Assembly: GCF_016583765.1 (NCBI RefSeq)
Contig: NZ_NRRR01000001.1
Location: 186,001-250,000 of the forward strand
Direction of reading: 5' to 3'
Origin: Chromatium weissei
Lineage (GTDB): Bacteria; Pseudomonadota; Gammaproteobacteria; Chromatiales; Chromatiaceae
Length of the DNA: 64,000 nt
The translations under genes were made by a program, and so were the position numbers. The first letter of the stretch is position 1; each line of letters opens with the position of its first letter. The notes beneath the pieces are model-generated. The model was not told the DNA's origin, did no database searches, and was given only the letters and a program-made list of their open reading frames with translations. This document shows positions 9,982 to 19,645 of this stretch, one piece after another.

Positions 9982-12900
9982 ATGCCCAAGCGTACTGACA
10001 TTCATAGCATCCTGATTATTGGTGCCGGCCCCATCGTCATCGGTCAAGCGTGCGAATTTGACTATTCTGGAGCGCAAGCCTGTAAAGCATTGCGTGAAGA
10101 AGGTTATCGCGTCGTGCTGGTTAACTCGAATCCTGCCACGATTATGACCGACCCGGAAATGGCCGATGCAACTTACATTGAACCAGTGACTTGGCGAGCG
10201 GTTGCCGCAATTATTGAAAAAGAGCGTCCAGACGCACTATTGCCAACAATGGGCGGACAAACTGCATTGAATTGCGCACTCGATTTAGTGCGTGAAGGTG
10301 TATTGCAACGCTTTGATGTAGAACTGATTGGCGCATCCCGCGAGGCAATTGATAAAGCGGAAGACCGTGATTTATTCCGTAAAGCAATGCGCAAAATTGG
10401 TTTGGATATGCCACGTTCGGCAATTGCGCATAGCTTAGAAGAAGCAATTCAAGTTCAAGCCTCAATTGGGTTTCCGACGATTATTCGCCCCTCATTCACG
10501 ATGGGCGGCAGCGGAGGCGGCATTGCCTATAATCAAGAAGAATTCGAAGAGATTTGTCGGCGCGGATTAGATTTATCGCCAACCCGCGAATTGTTAATTG
10601 AAGAATCGGCGCTCGGTTGGAAAGAATATGAAATGGAAGTTGTCCGCGATCATGCGGACAACTGCATTATTATTTGTTCAATTGAAAACTTTGACCCAAT
10701 GGGTGTGCATACTGGCGATTCTATTACCGTCGCGCCAGCGCAAACGCTCACTGATCGTGAATACCAAATTATGCGCAATGCGGCAATTGCAGTGCTGCGT
10801 GAAATTGGTGTAGATACTGGTGGTTCCAATGTGCAATTCGCGATCAATCCCGCTGATGGGCGAATGATTATTATTGAAATGAATCCGCGAGTGTCGCGTT
10901 CATCAGCACTGGCATCAAAAGCCACTGGTTTTCCAATTGCCAAGGTCGCAGCCAAACTTGCAGTTGGTTATACGCTTGATGAATTGCGCAATGAAATAAC
11001 TGGCGGTGCAACGCCTGCTTCATTTGAGCCGAGTATTGATTACGTCGTCACTAAAATTCCGCGTTTTGCATTCGAGAAATTTCCACAAGCCGATGCGCGT
11101 TTAACCACGCAAATGAAATCAGTTGGCGAAGTAATGGCAATTGGGCGGACATTTCAAGAATCGCTACAAAAGGCATTGCGTGGATTAGAAATTGATCGTT
11201 ATGGTCTGGATGAAATCGTTGATCTCACTGATCCCGATGCAATTGATACGATTCGTCTTGAAGTGCGTCAAGCCGGAGCCGAGCGCATTTTTTATGTTGC
11301 GGATGCGTTTCGTGCTGGTTTGACTTTAGAAGAAATTCACGAATTGAGTTGGATTGATCCTTGGTTTTTAGCGCAAATTGAAGATTTAATTCGCGCCGAA
11401 GGTGAACTGTGTTTAGTCGGTTGTGCGGGATTAACGCTTGATCGATTACGCACATTAAAACGGCAGGGTTTTTCTGATCGGCGTATTGCGCATCTTATTG
11501 GTAGCACTGAAATTGATATTCGCACACGTCGCCACGCTTATGGATTACATCCCGTGTATAAACGTGTGGATACCTGCGCTGCTGAATTCGCTTCTAGTAC
11601 TGCGTATTTGTATTCAACTTATGAAGAAGAATGCGAAGCTGAACCAACTGATCGCAAGAAAATTATGGTATTGGGCGGCGGGCCCAATCGTATTGGTCAG
11701 GGAATTGAATTCGATTATTGCTGTGTTCATGCGGCATTCGCATTGCGTGAAGATGGCTATGAAACCATTATGGTGAATTGCAATCCAGAAACGGTTTCTA
11801 CTGATTATGATACTTCGGATCGACTGTATTTCGAGCCATTGACTTTGGAAGATGTGCTTGAAATCGTTGAGAAAGAACGCCCGTTTGGTGTCATTGTGCA
11901 ATACGGTGGACAAACTCCGCTCAAATTGGCGCGGGCGCTCGAAGCTGCCGGAGTACCGATTATTGGCACGAGTCCTGACAGCATTGATTTGGCAGAAGAC
12001 CGCGAACGGTTTCAACAATTGATTCAGGAACTTGGATTGCGTCAACCGCCAAATGCGACGGCGCGAACCGAGTCGGAAGCCTTAGCGAAAGCGGCTGAAA
12101 TTGGTTATCCGCTGGTCGTGCGTCCATCCTATGTGCTCGGCGGGCGGGCAATGGAAATCGTATTCGATGAGACGGAATTGAATCGTTATATGCGTGAAGC
12201 CGTGCGCGTATCAAATGAATCACCAGTATTATTAGATCGCTTTCTCGATGATGCAATTGAAGTCGATGTCGATGCGATTTGCGACGGCACTGATGTTTTA
12301 ATTGGCGGCATTATGGAACATATTGAACAGGCCGGAGTGCATTCCGGTGATTCTGCATGTTCATTGCCGCCCTATACGTTGTCAGCATCAATTCAAGATC
12401 GAATGCGTGAGCAAATGACGCGAATGGCACGGGCATTAAATGTTGTGGGATTGATGAATGCACAATTTGCGATTAAAGGCGATGATATTTACATTTTAGA
12501 AGTCAATCCGCGTGCATCGCGTACCGTGCCTTTTGTATCGAAAGCAATTGGATTGGCATTAGCAAAAGTGGCTGCTCGATGCATGGTCGGAACGACGCTG
12601 GTTGCACAGGGCTGTCGGCGTGAGCGCCAGCCCAAGCATTATTTTGTGAAAGAGGCCGTGTTTCCATTCATTAAATTTCCCGGCGTGGATACGTTGCTCG
12701 GTCCAGAAATGAAATCTACCGGCGAGGTGATGGGCGTCGGTGAATCGTTTGGCGAGGCCTATGCAAAAGCGCAGGAAGGTGCGGGAAGTCTGCTGCCGCG
12801 ACTGGGTGGAAAAGCGATGTTGAGTGTGCGCGAGGCGGATAAAACGCGATTGCTGCGGGTTGCACGTGAATTATTGGAATTCGGATTCACGCTTTATGGC

Positions 12901-13191
12901 ACACACGGTACGGCAGCGGCGGTGCGCGAAGCGGGATTGCCGTGTATTGGCGTGAATAAGGTTGCTGAAGGTCGTCCGCATATTGTGGATATGATTAAAA
13001 ATAATGAAATCGGTTTTATTGTCAATACAACCGAAGGTGCGAAAGCAATTGCAGATTCTGCTGCAATTCGTCGTGCGGCGCTTCAGCATAAAGTCTGTTA
13101 TACCACGACGATTGCTGGTGCGGAGGCAACCTGTTTAGCATTAAAACAATTTGATATTTTGAGTGTTAATCGGTTGCAGGATTTGTATTGA
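9982..13191 (+). CDS. carB: carbamoyl-phosphate synthase large subunit
   Basis: Uses ammonia from CarA, bicarbonate and two ATP to make carbamoyl phosphate. The 1069-residue protein has the duplicated ATP-grasp architecture: [21 protein letters not shown] near the start and its counterpart [20 protein letters not shown] near residue 562, each followed by a [12 protein letters not shown] or [12 protein letters not shown] motif, an oligomerisation region between them, and a C-terminal allosteric MGS-like domain ([39 protein letters not shown]). Length matches E. coli CarB (1073). Followed by a strong hairpin terminator and then greA, a common gammaproteobacterial order. Confidence 0.98.
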   Translation: MPKRTDIHSILIIGAGPIVIGQACEFDYSGAQACKALREEGYRVVLVNSNPATIMTDPEMADATYIEPVTWRAVAAIIEKERPDALLPTMGGQTALNCALDLVREGVLQRFDVELIGASREAIDKAEDRDLFRKAMRKIGLDMPRSAIAHSLEEAIQVQASIGFPTIIRPSFTMGGSGGGIAYNQEEFEEICRRGLDLSPTRELLIEESALGWKEYEMEVVRDHADNCIIICSIENFDPMGVHTGDSITVAPAQTLTDREYQIMRNAAIAVLREIGVDTGGSNVQFAINPADGRMIIIEMNPRVSRSSALASKATGFPIAKVAAKLAVGYTLDELRNEITGGATPASFEPSIDYVVTKIPRFAFEKFPQADARLTTQMKSVGEVMAIGRTFQESLQKALRGLEIDRYGLDEIVDLTDPDAIDTIRLEVRQAGAERIFYVADAFRAGLTLEEIHELSWIDPWFLAQIEDLIRAEGELCLVGCAGLTLDRLRTLKRQGFSDRRIAHLIGSTEIDIRTRRHAYGLHPVYKRVDTCAAEFASSTAYLYSTYEEECEAEPTDRKKIMVLGGGPNRIGQGIEFDYCCVHAAFALREDGYETIMVNCNPETVSTDYDTSDRLYFEPLTLEDVLEIVEKERPFGVIVQYGGQTPLKLARALEAAGVPIIGTSPDSIDLAEDRERFQQLIQELGLRQPPNATARTESEALAKAAEIGYPLVVRPSYVLGGRAMEIVFDETELNRYMREAVRVSNESPVLLDRFLDDAIEVDVDAICDGTDVLIGGIMEHIEQAGVHSGDSACSLPPYTLSASIQDRMREQMTRMARALNVVGLMNAQFAIKGDDIYILEVNPRASRTVPFVSKAIGLALAKVAARCMVGTTLVAQGCRRERQPKHYFVKEAVFPFIKFPGVDTLLGPEMKSTGEVMGVGESFGEAYAKAQEGAGSLLPRLGGKAMLSVREADKTRLLRVARELLEFGFTLYGTHGTAAAVREAGLPCIGVNKVAEGRPHIVDMIKNNEIGFIVNTTEGAKAIADSAAIRRAALQHKVCYTTTIAGAEATCLALKQFDILSVNRLQDLY

Positions 13192-13237
13192 TTCCAATTT
13201 GGCTGGCGGTAATTGATTTACGCGCCAGTCAATTTTT

Positions 13238-13271
13238 AACGCCGCCACCGTTTCATTCAGGCGGCGTTTTT
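13238..13271 (+). terminator. rho-independent terminator after carB
   Basis: AACGCCGCC (13238-13246) and GGCGGCGTT (13260-13268) form a nine-pair GC-rich stem followed by TTT. It lies between the carB stop and greA, so greA should have its own promoter or depend on readthrough. A weaker repeat (CTGGCG/CGCCAG) lies just upstream. Confidence 0.8.
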
Positions 13272-13289
13272 CACTGAGGACACCACCCT

Positions 13290-13766
13290 ATGAATAAAAT
13301 TCCTCTTACCGCCAGAGGTGCTGAAAAGCTGCGGGCAGAACTTGATCAATTGAAACGTATTGAACGCCCACGCATTATTGAAGCAATTGCAGAAGCTCGG
13401 GCGCATGGCGATCTTAAAGAAAATGCTGAATATCACGCAGCGCGTGAGCAACAGAGTTTTACTGAAGGTCGTATTAAAGACATCGAAGGCAAGTTATCTA
13501 ATGCGCAAATTATTGACGTGACCACGTTGGCAGCGAATGGACGCGTGGTCTTTGGTGCAACTGTGCGCGTATTGGAACTCGATAAAGAAGAAGAATTGAC
13601 GTATCAAATTGTCGGCGAGGATGAAGCGGATTTGAAACTCGGCATGATTTCTATTGGCTCGCCAATTGCGCGCTGTTTAATCGGAAAAAGCGAGGGTGAT
13701 ATTGCTTCGGTGGTTGCGCCGGGCGGTATTCGAGAATTTGAAATTTTAGACGTGCAGTATATTTAG
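13290..13766 (+). CDS. greA: transcription elongation factor GreA
   Basis: Binds RNA polymerase and stimulates cleavage of backtracked transcripts. The 158 residues match the family exactly: an N-terminal coiled coil ([20 protein letters not shown] through [20 protein letters not shown] residues 45-56, here [16 protein letters not shown]) with acidic tip residues, and a C-terminal FKBP-like domain ([35 protein letters not shown]). GAGGA precedes the ATG. It sits directly downstream of carB behind a terminator. Confidence 0.97.
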   Translation: MNKIPLTARGAEKLRAELDQLKRIERPRIIEAIAEARAHGDLKENAEYHAAREQQSFTEGRIKDIEGKLSNAQIIDVTTLAANGRVVFGATVRVLELDKEEELTYQIVGEDEADLKLGMISIGSPIARCLIGKSEGDIASVVAPGGIREFEILDVQYI

Positions 13767-13802
13767 AGTGTTTGCGTACTGTGCGATTTGAATAACGTTG
13801 TT

Positions 13803-13812
13803 AGTTATCAGT
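13803..13812. repeat. copy of the recurrent AACTGATAAC-type word
   Basis: AGTTATCAGT stands in the convergent gap between greA and the DUF4124 gene. The same word or its complement recurs in other gaps of this window (15581, 40661, 41651, 41688, and 8454 upstream of the carA start). Confidence 0.35.
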
Positions 13813-13852
13813 CACGATTGTATTTTCTATTGTGAACTGAATGCGCCATTAT

Positions 13853-14848
13853 TTAATTCGCGCTTTTCAATGCTGCTCGAAAGCCATCACGAGCAGTTAA
13901 TGCTGCTGAATTGGTGCAAAGCTGGCTTGCAGTAAGTCGGTTTTTGCATTCTAAATTGAGATAAAGATATACCGCTGCTTCCGTTGGCTGTTGAATCCAC
14001 ACCAATGTTAATAATCGCTCTTCTTCATCATCCTGCTGCATGACCATCAGTAGCCCGGAGCCGTTGATTTCCTGAAGAATATCCGGTAATGCCCGCACAT
14101 ATGCCCGTGCCCGTTCCCAATTCCGTTGACAGTTTTCAGCGCCATCACAACGCACCATGTTATTTGCAAGCGCATCGGTAGCTGATGGTGGCAGCAGCGC
14201 CACATTTGGTTTTGTATTATTTTTCAGTGCGATATAACGCACCTGAAGTTGATCAAATTCAGAACGTATCGCAACCTTTTGAAGTTCCTGAGTAATGATG
14301 GTGGTGTACGCCGTGCGAATCTGGTCTTCAATGCGCAGCATGTCTGCTTGTAATGTGGCGGGAAGCGGCGCGTCAGTGGGTTGACGACTGGCTTGCTGTT
14401 GATGCTGCTCGCGCCAGCGCCGTTGCAGCAAACGCAGGTTATCGCGGGTGGTTTGACTCATCGCATCGACCGCAGCAACGCGCCCTTCTCGTGCCAAAAT
14501 CAAATCTTCCAAAGAGCGAAATCGTTTCAATAACGCCAGATTTGCGGTGCGTTCTTCTTCGGCGCGGCGAGCATTTTCGAGCTGTTGACGCGCCAATTCC
14601 TCAGCGCGTTTGATGTCTTCGGCAGTCGGAGCTGGTGGAACCACTTCGGTATGAACGCCCTCGCGGTTCAATGTGGTATGACCCTGTTCAATCTGCGTGG
14701 GCGGAATGCGATCCGCGTAATGCACCATGCCGTTGTCATCGACCCAGCGATACAAACGCAATTCGCCGCTGCTCGAATCCGCACCATTCATGCGGAAACT
14801 GATGAGTGACAGCAACAACGTCGCGCCCAGCACATACCGCCATCGCAT
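13853..14848 (-). CDS. exported DUF4124 domain protein with coiled coil
   Basis: The 331-residue product starts at an ATG that overlaps the pyrE stop by one base (a TTG one codon earlier is the alternative). A signal peptide (RWRYVLGATLLLSLISF) is followed by a DUF4124 module (LRLYRWVDDNGMVHYADRIPP), a small domain of unknown role seen in many proteobacterial envelope proteins. Residues about 75-130 are rich in Glu, Arg, Ala and Leu and probably form a coiled coil. Four cysteines in the C-terminal third (CDGAENCQ and CKN...C) could form disulfides in the periplasm. No enzymatic motif is visible; the link to pyrE appears to be only transcriptional. Confidence 0.8.
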   Translation of the reverse strand: MRWRYVLGATLLLSLISFRMNGADSSSGELRLYRWVDDNGMVHYADRIPPTQIEQGHTTLNREGVHTEVVPPAPTAEDIKRAEELARQQLENARRAEEERTANLALLKRFRSLEDLILAREGRVAAVDAMSQTTRDNLRLLQRRWREQHQQQASRQPTDAPLPATLQADMLRIEDQIRTAYTTIITQELQKVAIRSEFDQLQVRYIALKNNTKPNVALLPPSATDALANNMVRCDGAENCQRNWERARAYVRALPDILQEINGSGLLMVMQQDDEEERLLTLVWIQQPTEAAVYLYLNLECKNRLTASQLCTNSAALTARDGFRAALKSAN

Positions 14849-15495
14849 CAATGTGCTACTCCATAACGGGCGCGATATTTCCGCACTGCCGCCGCAATCT
14901 CCGGCGCGGTTGTCATCTCATCGAGATAGGTCTGTAAATCGGTCAACGTCAAAATTGTCAGCACCGGCAGACCCAATTGCGTGCGCACCTCTTCCACAGC
15001 CGACAGCGCCTGTTGTCCACGTTCCTGTCGATCCAACGCAATCACCACGCCGACGGGAATCGCCCCCGCTGCTTGAATCATGTCCACCGATTCGCGCACC
15101 GACGTTCCAGCAGTAATGACATCATCAATAATCAATACGCGCCCAATCAACGGTGCACCAACAATTAATCCGCCTTCACCGTGATCCTTTGCTTCTTTGC
15201 GATTGAATGCGTAAGGCGTTTCCCGTCCATGTTCATTTGCCAACGTGAGACTGGTTGCCGCCGCCAGCGGAATACCTTTGTAAGCTGGTCCGTAAAGCAC
15301 ATCAAACTCAATTTCTGCAGCACTGATGCAATGCGCATAAGCGCGAGCCAATTGCGTTAATCGCGCTCCACTATTGAAACAACCGGCATTAAAGAAATAA
15401 GGACTGTGGCGACCGGATTTCAGCGTAAATTCACCGAATCGCAGCGCACCGATTTCGACAGCAAAATCTAAAAACGTGCGTTGATACGCATACAT
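14848..15495 (-). CDS. pyrE: orotate phosphoribosyltransferase
   Basis: Joins orotate to PRPP to make orotidine 5'-phosphate in pyrimidine synthesis. The 215 residues match the gammaproteobacterial family (213 in E. coli). Landmarks are [16 protein letters not shown] near the N-terminus, [13 protein letters not shown], the mobile catalytic loop [13 protein letters not shown], and the PRPP-binding motif [17 protein letters not shown]. It is transcribed away from yqgE and overlaps the DUF4124 gene downstream. The 250-base gap to yqgE presumably holds both promoters and includes a GTTGAAAA/TTTTCAAC inverted repeat near 15535-15559. Confidence 0.97.
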   Translation of the reverse strand: MYAYQRTFLDFAVEIGALRFGEFTLKSGRHSPYFFNAGCFNSGARLTQLARAYAHCISAAEIEFDVLYGPAYKGIPLAAATSLTLANEHGRETPYAFNRKEAKDHGEGGLIVGAPLIGRVLIIDDVITAGTSVRESVDMIQAAGAIPVGVVIALDRQERGQQALSAVEEVRTQLGLPVLTILTLTDLQTYLDEMTTAPEIAAAVRKYRARYGVAH

Positions 15496-15580
15496 TGCGA
15501 CGTTCTCGCTTTCAAAGATAATGGGCGTGACTCAGTTGAAAAAGTCATTCGTTTTCAACGAAAAAACGGGTGTCACCGAC

Positions 15581-15590
15581 AACTGATAAC
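15581..15590. repeat. copy of the recurrent AACTGATAAC word
   Basis: AACTGATAAC lies in the divergent gap between pyrE and yqgE. It is identical to one arm of the inverted pair at 41651-41697. Confidence 0.35.
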
Positions 15591-15745
15591 TAAATCAATA
15601 GCCTGTGTTTTCAACAACAACATTCTCGAATCACCAAGAGAAAATACATTTATTTTACAGCGCGAACGGCGTTCCACACTCTTCACACACTACGCCCAGC
15701 CGTTCAGACTTGTCTCACTACGCACCGATCAGGATACTAGCGTCC

Positions 15746-16312
15746 ATGTCGTTCAGCACTTCACTTACAAATCATCTTCTAATTGCAATGCCGGGGCTGC
15801 AAGACCCCAATTTTGTGCGAACAGTGACTTATGTCTGTGAACACACCGAGCAGGGCGCAATGGGCATCGTGATCAATCGTCCGCTCGATGTCACACTCGG
15901 CGAATTATTCGTACAACTTCACATTTCTACCGAATCTGCCGCCGTGCGCGACACGCCCATTTATCAAGGCGGTCCCGTGCAAACCGACCGCGGTTTTGTG
16001 CTTCACACTGCGGGTCCTGCCTTTGATTCCACCTTAGCCATTACGCCAGACATCAGCGTCACCACCTCGCGGGATGTCTTGGAAGCCATTGCCAATGGCG
16101 AAGGCCCAAAACAGATTTTAATTGCACTCGGTTATGCCGGTTGGAGCGGTGGACAATTGGAGCAAGAAATGGGCGCAAATGCGTGGCTTAACGGACCAGC
16201 AAACACCGACATCATCTTTCGCGTGCCACCGAGCACCCGCTGGGTCGCCGCCGCACAACTGCTCGGCGTGGAAGACATGAACCTACTCAGTGGCGACATC
16301 GGTCACGCTTGA
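15746..16312 (+). CDS. yqgE: YqgE/AlgH family protein
   Basis: A 188-residue cytoplasmic protein of the YqgE/AlgH family, whose biochemical role is not settled. The chosen ATG (15746) starts the conserved MSFSTSLTNHLLIAMPGLQD and has CAGGA upstream; the frame continues upstream to 15605 but without family resemblance. Further family patterns are TYVCEHTEQGAMGIVINRP, YQGGPVQTDRGFVLH and LIALGYAGWSGGQLEQE. It precedes ruvX and the pyr genes in the same direction, an arrangement conserved in pseudomonads and Chromatiales. Confidence 0.95.
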   Translation: MSFSTSLTNHLLIAMPGLQDPNFVRTVTYVCEHTEQGAMGIVINRPLDVTLGELFVQLHISTESAAVRDTPIYQGGPVQTDRGFVLHTAGPAFDSTLAITPDISVTTSRDVLEAIANGEGPKQILIALGYAGWSGGQLEQEMGANAWLNGPANTDIIFRVPPSTRWVAAAQLLGVEDMNLLSGDIGHA

Positions 16313-16327
16313 TGATTGCCAAATTCA

Positions 16328-16741
16328 ATGCACACATTACTGGGTTTTGATTTCGGTTCGCGCAAAATCGGCATTGCCGTCGGTCAACTGCTCACGCGCT
16401 CGGCAACTCCCCTAACCACGCTGCGCAGTCGCAACCAACAACCGAATTGGCAAGGCATCACCGCACTGATTCAAGAATGGCAGCCAGCCGCATTAGTCGT
16501 CGGACTTCCTTTCAACATGGACGACACCGAAGTTGACTGGTCGCCACAGGTGCACCGCTTCGCTCGCCAACTACACGGACGTTTCGGCTTAACCGTGCAT
16601 CTCGTCGACGAACGCCTGACCTCCATCGAAGCCCGTCATCAGCTCGCAGCGCGCTTTGGCAGCCGACCGCCCACTCGAGAAGCCGTCGATGCCCTCGCCG
16701 CCGCCCTTATTTTGGAAACTTGGCTTTGTGAACAACCCTAA
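16328..16741 (+). CDS. ruvX: RuvX/YqgF family RNase H-like nuclease (pre-16S rRNA processing)
   Basis: The family is a small RNase H-fold nuclease, described as a putative Holliday junction resolvase and implicated in 5' maturation of 16S rRNA. The 137 residues show GFDFGSRKIGIAVG (first acidic residue), LVVGLPFNMD, VHLVDERLTSIEA and EAVDALAAALILE, the last with the conserved C-terminal Asp. I use the ATG at 16328; a TTG at 16316 in the same frame is possible. It begins just after the yqgE stop and its end overlaps the pyrR start. Confidence 0.93.
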   Translation: MHTLLGFDFGSRKIGIAVGQLLTRSATPLTTLRSRNQQPNWQGITALIQEWQPAALVVGLPFNMDDTEVDWSPQVHRFARQLHGRFGLTVHLVDERLTSIEARHQLAARFGSRPPTREAVDALAAALILETWLCEQP

Positions 16742-17342
16742 TTTTCCCGCCAGTGATTTTGTCAACCATTCGCCGACCGATGTCGACGACGCACCCAGCG
16801 ACATTTGGCAAGATGCGACCGCCATTGATGCCGTGCTCAACACCATGACCGCCGATCTCAACACACTGTTACAGCAGCGAAAAATTCACAATCCGCTGCT
16901 GATCGGCATTCACACTGGCGGCGTGTGGATTGCACAACGGTTACACGCACAACTCGGTTTAACCCAGCCACCGGGTTATTTGGACATTTCGTTTTATCGT
17001 GACGATTTCACCCATGTTGGAATTCATCCGCAGGTACGTCCCTCGTCGCTGCCGATTGGCATTGATAATCGCCACATCATTTTAGTTGACGACATTCTTG
17101 CCACCGGACGCACCATTCGCGCCGCCCTCAACATTCTGTTCGATTACGGTCGCCCAGCATCCGTCATGCTGGCAATTTTGGCCGAGCGCAGCGGACGTGA
17201 ATTGCCGATTGCGCCAGATGTCGTCGGATTGCGCAGCACCTTACACCCGGATGAACACATCAAACTCATCGGTCCCACGCCGCTGCAACTTCTTCGTGTT
17301 CACGCCCATCACAGCAGCATTGATCAGGTGCGCCAGCGATGA
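16728..17342 (+). CDS. pyrR: PyrR: uracil phosphoribosyltransferase / pyrimidine operon regulator
   Basis: PyrR proteins bind UMP and pyr mRNA in some bacteria and have uracil phosphoribosyltransferase activity. The core here begins near [13 protein letters not shown] and shows [34 protein letters not shown] and the PRPP loop [18 protein letters not shown]. The GTG at 16728, overlapping ruvX by 14 bases, gives 204 residues, about 35 more than usual; the extra N-terminus has no recognisable features, so translation could also begin further in. It overlaps pyrB by four bases (ATGA), implying coupled translation. In gammaproteobacteria with this gene order its role as an RNA attenuator is not established. 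Confidence 0.9.
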   Translation: MNNPNFPASDFVNHSPTDVDDAPSDIWQDATAIDAVLNTMTADLNTLLQQRKIHNPLLIGIHTGGVWIAQRLHAQLGLTQPPGYLDISFYRDDFTHVGIHPQVRPSSLPIGIDNRHIILVDDILATGRTIRAALNILFDYGRPASVMLAILAERSGRELPIAPDVVGLRSTLHPDEHIKLIGPTPLQLLRVHAHHSSIDQVRQR

Positions 17343-18340
17343 ATAGTCCACATTCCCAACTCGATGCACACGGCAATCTCAAGCACTTTTTAGCGATCAA
17401 CGGACTGAATCGCGCCTTACTCACCGACATTCTCGATCAAGCTGAAGGCTTTTTAAGCGTCGCCCAGCAAGCCGTCAAAAAAGTACCGCTGTGTCGTGGC
17501 AAGGTGATCGCCAATCTCTTTTTTGAAAACAGCACCCGCACTCGCACCACCTTTGAACTCGCCGCCAAACGGCTGTCCGCCGACGTGCTCAATCTCAACA
17601 TTTCAACGTCAGCCACCACGAAAGGCGAAACGCTGCTGGATACGCTGCGCAATTTAGAAGCGATGCAGGTGGATATGTTTGTTGTGCGTCACGCGACCAG
17701 CGGCGCAGCACATTTCATCGCTGCCCACGCCGCGCCACATGTCAGCGTGATTAACGCCGGCGACGGTCGTCACGCGCATCCCACGCAAGCCATGTTGGAC
17801 ATGTTCACTATTCGCCGCCACAAACCCGATTTCACCAAATTGCGCGTTGCCATCGTCGGCGACATTCTGCATTCACGAGTCGCGCGGTCGCAGATGCTGG
17901 CGCTCACCGCACTCGGCGTACCGGAAATTCACGTCATCGCGCCGCGCACGCTGATGCCCGCGCACGTGGCGGAGGCGTTCGGTGTGCGCGTGTTTCACGA
18001 TTTGCGTGAAGGTGTGCGCGATGCCGATGTCGTCATCATGTTGCGCATTCAACGCGAGCGGATGAACAGCGCGTTGCTGCCGAGTGCGCACGAGTATTTT
18101 TATCTGTTCGGATTGACGGAAAAGCGGCTGGCGAGCGCCCGTCCAGACGCAATTGTCATGCACCCGGGGCCGATCAATCGCGGCGTGGAAATGGATTCGC
18201 AGGTTGCTGACGGCTCGCGCTCGGTCATTTTGGAGCAGGTCAGCAACGGCATCGCGGTGCGCATGGCCATCATGTCGATGTGTTTAGGCACACAGAATTT
18301 GCGCAGCCAGCAATTGGAGACCACCGCACATGGCGAATAA
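17339..18340 (+). CDS. pyrB: aspartate carbamoyltransferase catalytic subunit
   Basis: Transfers the carbamoyl group to aspartate, the first committed pyrimidine step. The 333-residue protein has the carbamoyl phosphate motif [19 protein letters not shown] near residue 60, [15 protein letters not shown] for carbamoyl phosphate and the aspartate-binding [11 protein letters not shown]. Length and the neighbouring degenerate dihydroorotase are those of class A ATCases, in which PyrB associates with PyrX. No pyrI regulatory subunit gene is nearby, consistent with that class. Confidence 0.97.
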   Translation: MNSPHSQLDAHGNLKHFLAINGLNRALLTDILDQAEGFLSVAQQAVKKVPLCRGKVIANLFFENSTRTRTTFELAAKRLSADVLNLNISTSATTKGETLLDTLRNLEAMQVDMFVVRHATSGAAHFIAAHAAPHVSVINAGDGRHAHPTQAMLDMFTIRRHKPDFTKLRVAIVGDILHSRVARSQMLALTALGVPEIHVIAPRTLMPAHVAEAFGVRVFHDLREGVRDADVVIMLRIQRERMNSALLPSAHEYFYLFGLTEKRLASARPDAIVMHPGPINRGVEMDSQVADGSRSVILEQVSNGIAVRMAIMSMCLGTQNLRSQQLETTAHGE

Positions 18341-19628
18341 TCCACTGCTTCGTCTCAGTCTTCACAACGGACGGCTGATTGATCCTGCCAATGGCGTGAA
18401 TTGCGTCACTGACCTGCATCTGGCCGATGGGCGCGTCTTGGCGATTGGCGACGCGCCAGCCGATTTTCAGCCCGAGCGCCAGCTTGATTTACAAGGATTG
18501 GTGATTTGTCCCGGTCTGATTGATTTGTGCGCTCGGCTGCGCGAACCCGGACATGAACAAAAAGCCACCATTGCCAGCGAAACTCGCGCTGCTGCTGCAT
18601 CGGGCATTACCACGCTGTGCTGTCCGCCCGACACGCATCCAGTCATTGACACGCCAGCGGTCGCGCAACTGGTCAGTCAAACCGCCAAACGGTTGGGACA
18701 TGCGCGAGTGTTGCCGGCTGGCGCAGTGACGCAGAATTTGGACGGTCTCAAAATCACCGAAATGGCCGCGTTGAAACGCGCTGGCTGTCCGGTGTTAAGT
18801 CAAGCTGATCGTCCCATTCGCAATGTGCAGGTGCAGCGGCGCGCCTTGGAATACGCCGCCACTTTTGGATTGACGGTCTTTCTGCATCCCTGCGATCCCG
18901 ATTTGTGCGAAGGCGGTTGTGTTCACGAAGGGCGCGTCAGCACTCGGCTGGGTTTGCCGGGCATTCCCGAAGCTGCCGAAACGGTCGCAGTGGCGCGAGA
19001 TTTGGCGCTGGCGGAGCAAACGGGAGCACGCATTCATTTTCGTGGATTGTCCACCGCACGCGCAGTTGAAATGTTGACAGAAGCGCAACGACGCGGCGTT
19101 CGCGCCAGCGGCGATGTCAGTCTGCATCAGCTTTTTTTCACTGAAGACGATGTCGCCAGTTTTGATCCGAACTATCACGTCATTCCGCCACTGCGCACGG
19201 CAGCGGATCGTGACGCATTGCGGTTGGCAGTGGCACGAGGCGAATTAAGCGCGATTTGCTCCGATCATCAGCCGCACGACGCAGATGCCAAACTTGCACC
19301 CTTTCCAGAAACTGCGCCCGGCATTTCCACGTTAGAAACGCTGTTGCCGCTGGCGCTGCAATTGGTCACGGCTGGCGTGTTGGATTTGCCGAGCGTGATT
19401 GCGCGTTTAACCGTTGGCCCAGCGGAGATTTTGGGACGCCATTTGGGACAACTTGCGCCCGGCGCGCCCGCTGATCTGTGCGTGTTTGATCCAACTGCGC
19501 TGTGGACACCGACCGCAGCAACGCTCATCAGTCACGGGCATCATTCGCCATTTTTAGATCAGGAAATGCGCGGGCGCGTGATGTTGACGCTGCTCGGCGG
19601 ACGCATCGTGTTTGAATCTGCGCGTTAA
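18330..19628 (+). CDS. pyrX: degenerate dihydroorotase-like subunit PyrX (PyrC')
   Basis: A 432-residue dihydroorotase homologue that overlaps pyrB by 11 bases. In active enzymes the start of the barrel reads DxHVHLREPG with two zinc-binding histidines; here residues 65-74 are [10 protein letters not shown], so both histidines are replaced (Cys67, Arg69). Later parts resemble the family ([35 protein letters not shown]). In Pseudomonas the corresponding non-catalytic PyrC' is a structural partner needed for ATCase assembly, and the same role is likely here. An active dihydroorotase must therefore be encoded elsewhere. Confidence 0.92.
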   Translation: MANNPLLRLSLHNGRLIDPANGVNCVTDLHLADGRVLAIGDAPADFQPERQLDLQGLVICPGLIDLCARLREPGHEQKATIASETRAAAASGITTLCCPPDTHPVIDTPAVAQLVSQTAKRLGHARVLPAGAVTQNLDGLKITEMAALKRAGCPVLSQADRPIRNVQVQRRALEYAATFGLTVFLHPCDPDLCEGGCVHEGRVSTRLGLPGIPEAAETVAVARDLALAEQTGARIHFRGLSTARAVEMLTEAQRRGVRASGDVSLHQLFFTEDDVASFDPNYHVIPPLRTAADRDALRLAVARGELSAICSDHQPHDADAKLAPFPETAPGISTLETLLPLALQLVTAGVLDLPSVIARLTVGPAEILGRHLGQLAPGAPADLCVFDPTALWTPTAATLISHGHHSPFLDQEMRGRVMLTLLGGRIVFESAR

Positions 19629-19645
19629 TGTGACGGTGAATTGAA

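Noticed and set aside
15605..15745. Upstream in-frame extension of yqgE
   Set aside because: The family begins at the methionine at 15746; the extension has no conserved residues.
17654..19178. Several long opposite-strand frames in the pyr genes
   Set aside because: They arise from GC-rich codon use in pyrB and pyrX and lack start signals and family resemblance.
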